Source: Niallia sp. XMNu-256 (GTDB lineage: Bacteria > Bacillota > Bacilli > Bacillales > Cytobacillaceae). Taken from it: a stretch of 64,000 bases of DNA. A model generated the notes under the pieces. That model had not been told where the DNA came from, ran no database searches, and was given only the letters and a program-made list of their open reading frames with translations. The translations under genes and the position numbers were made by a program. Location of the stretch: the NCBI RefSeq assembly GCF_036670015.1, contig NZ_CP137636.1:784501-848500 (forward strand), in the 5' to 3' direction. Shown piece after piece: positions 63,548-64,000 of the stretch (within the stretch, counting starts at the first letter, position 1; each line of letters starts with the position of its first letter).

Positions 63548-63830
63548 TCCGTTACCCATTTATCAGGCTTAACGAGCAATTAGACCTCCATCTCAAGGTT
63601 CTAAGTTTAATAAAAGAAGATAGGTGGGGATCAACTACCCGTAAACCTCGGAATAATGAGCACAGACTAAATACGCATCCGGCAATGTCTGTGTGACCAG
63701 CATCCTGTTTACTATCAGTAGGGTTTCTTTCATCCCCCTTAGTTACGCAGAGATTCCCCACTTGTCTTCTCTTATTTTACTCCGAATCTTGAGGTAGGAG
63801 TCTTACTCCCATGAAAATAAGCGCCAATTG
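63548..63830. repeat. Interspersed structured repeat, copy E (two copies head to head)
   Basis: The minus-strand part (63548-63730) has the tail, CCCCACCTATCTTC and the perfect CACAGAC / GTCTGTG stem at 63661-63693 with CTGGTCACACAGAC. The plus-strand part (63714-63830) starts within the hairpin (ATCAGTAGGG, TTTCTTTCATCCCCC) and continues with the normal tail: CTTGTCTTCTCTTATTTTAC, GAATCTTGAGG, GGAGTCTTACT. The two are joined at the shared hairpin loop. Confidence 0.8.
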
Positions 63831-64000
63831 TTGGTGCATCTTGGTCGTTGGTGCTAGACTGCCCGATGGACTCGAAGTACCACAGTAAGTCGACTTTCCT
63901 CTTCCAGCCGTTGAACCAGTATAGACAACTAACACCCATTTTCATCCTTGTTGGGGAAGCTATGCTTCCTGATTTGATGCCCATTAAGTCTAATAAAAAT
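63831..64000. other. Unassigned sequence at window end
   Basis: No gene can be supported. A 70-codon minus-strand frame (63772-63984) overlaps the repeat tail and has no ribosome site, so I do not call it. GC content is higher than in the neighbouring intergenic DNA, so a gene fragment or the neighbour of the repeat may be present. Confidence 0.4.

Noticed and set aside
63772-63984. Minus-strand gene of 70 codons
   Set aside because: It starts without a ribosome site and overlaps the conserved tail of repeat copy E, so it is most likely non-coding.

Overview
This 64 kb window is AT-rich, codes on both strands and comes from the chromosome of an endospore-forming Bacillaceae bacterium. Long stretches follow the gene order I know from Bacillus subtilis: suf genes, yunE-yunD-yunC-yunB, lytH, lipA, yutD to yutH, hom/thrB, yutI, yutJ, yutM, yumB, yuiB to yuiE, kapD/kapB, alaR-alaT, yugI, pgi, yugO. 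Strong GGAGG-type ribosome sites, several TTG/GTG starts and sporulation genes (yunB, yutH, kapB/kapD) agree with this. I cannot fix the species; it is not B. subtilis, because thrC, yutC and others are missing or replaced.

Layout. 1-2.3 kb: end of the SUF iron-sulfur operon (sufS-sufU-sufB). 2.3-2.75 kb: an array of eight 52-bp tandem repeats. 2.9-13.7 kb: conserved yun/yut block including lipoyl synthase, a SufR-like Fe-S regulator and a spore coat gene. 13.9-16.6 kb: hom and thrB, each followed at its stop codon by a copy of an interspersed structured repeat. 16.6-33 kb: Fe-S carriers (yutI, yutM), two NDH-2-like oxidoreductases, yui genes, kap genes, a Cu/Zn SOD lipoprotein, alaRT, pgi and a K+ channel. 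33-36.6 kb: an accessory cluster (HxlR regulator, GTP cyclohydrolase II, RibD, FAD monooxygenase). 37-45 kb: ykoST-like pair, lysine permease, a frameshifted SPFH gene, brnQ, proline dehydrogenase. 45.3-47.9 kb: a broken metallophosphoesterase interrupted by an IS200/IS605 element with a dead tnpA, an intact-looking tnpB and an omega-RNA-like right end. 48-57.3 kb: aroK, a decayed Ger(x)C gene, ogt, tatA, a formate dehydrogenase with an in-frame TGA at the selenocysteine position, vanW, SRAP, a MerR/DUF3967 gene and a formate/nitrite channel. 58-63.4 kb: a yybP-ykoY (Mn2+) riboswitch followed by a tiny FbpB-like gene and ywnF, then yebE, glucokinase, a free-standing PEP-utilizing His domain, a class D-like sortase and a YhaM-like nuclease. 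63.5-64 kb: another interspersed repeat, rearranged.

How the genes work together. Iron-sulfur biology is a theme: SufS/SufU/SufB assemble clusters, YutM and YutI are likely carriers, LipA and the formate dehydrogenase consume clusters, and the SufR-like protein could sense them. Formate oxidation (fdhF) and formate transport (FNT) sit 3-5 kb apart. The most interesting signals are the apparent selenoprotein formate dehydrogenase, the interspersed structured repeat placed at stop codons, the Mn2+ riboswitch ahead of a small basic protein gene, and the TnpB unit that has lost its transposase.
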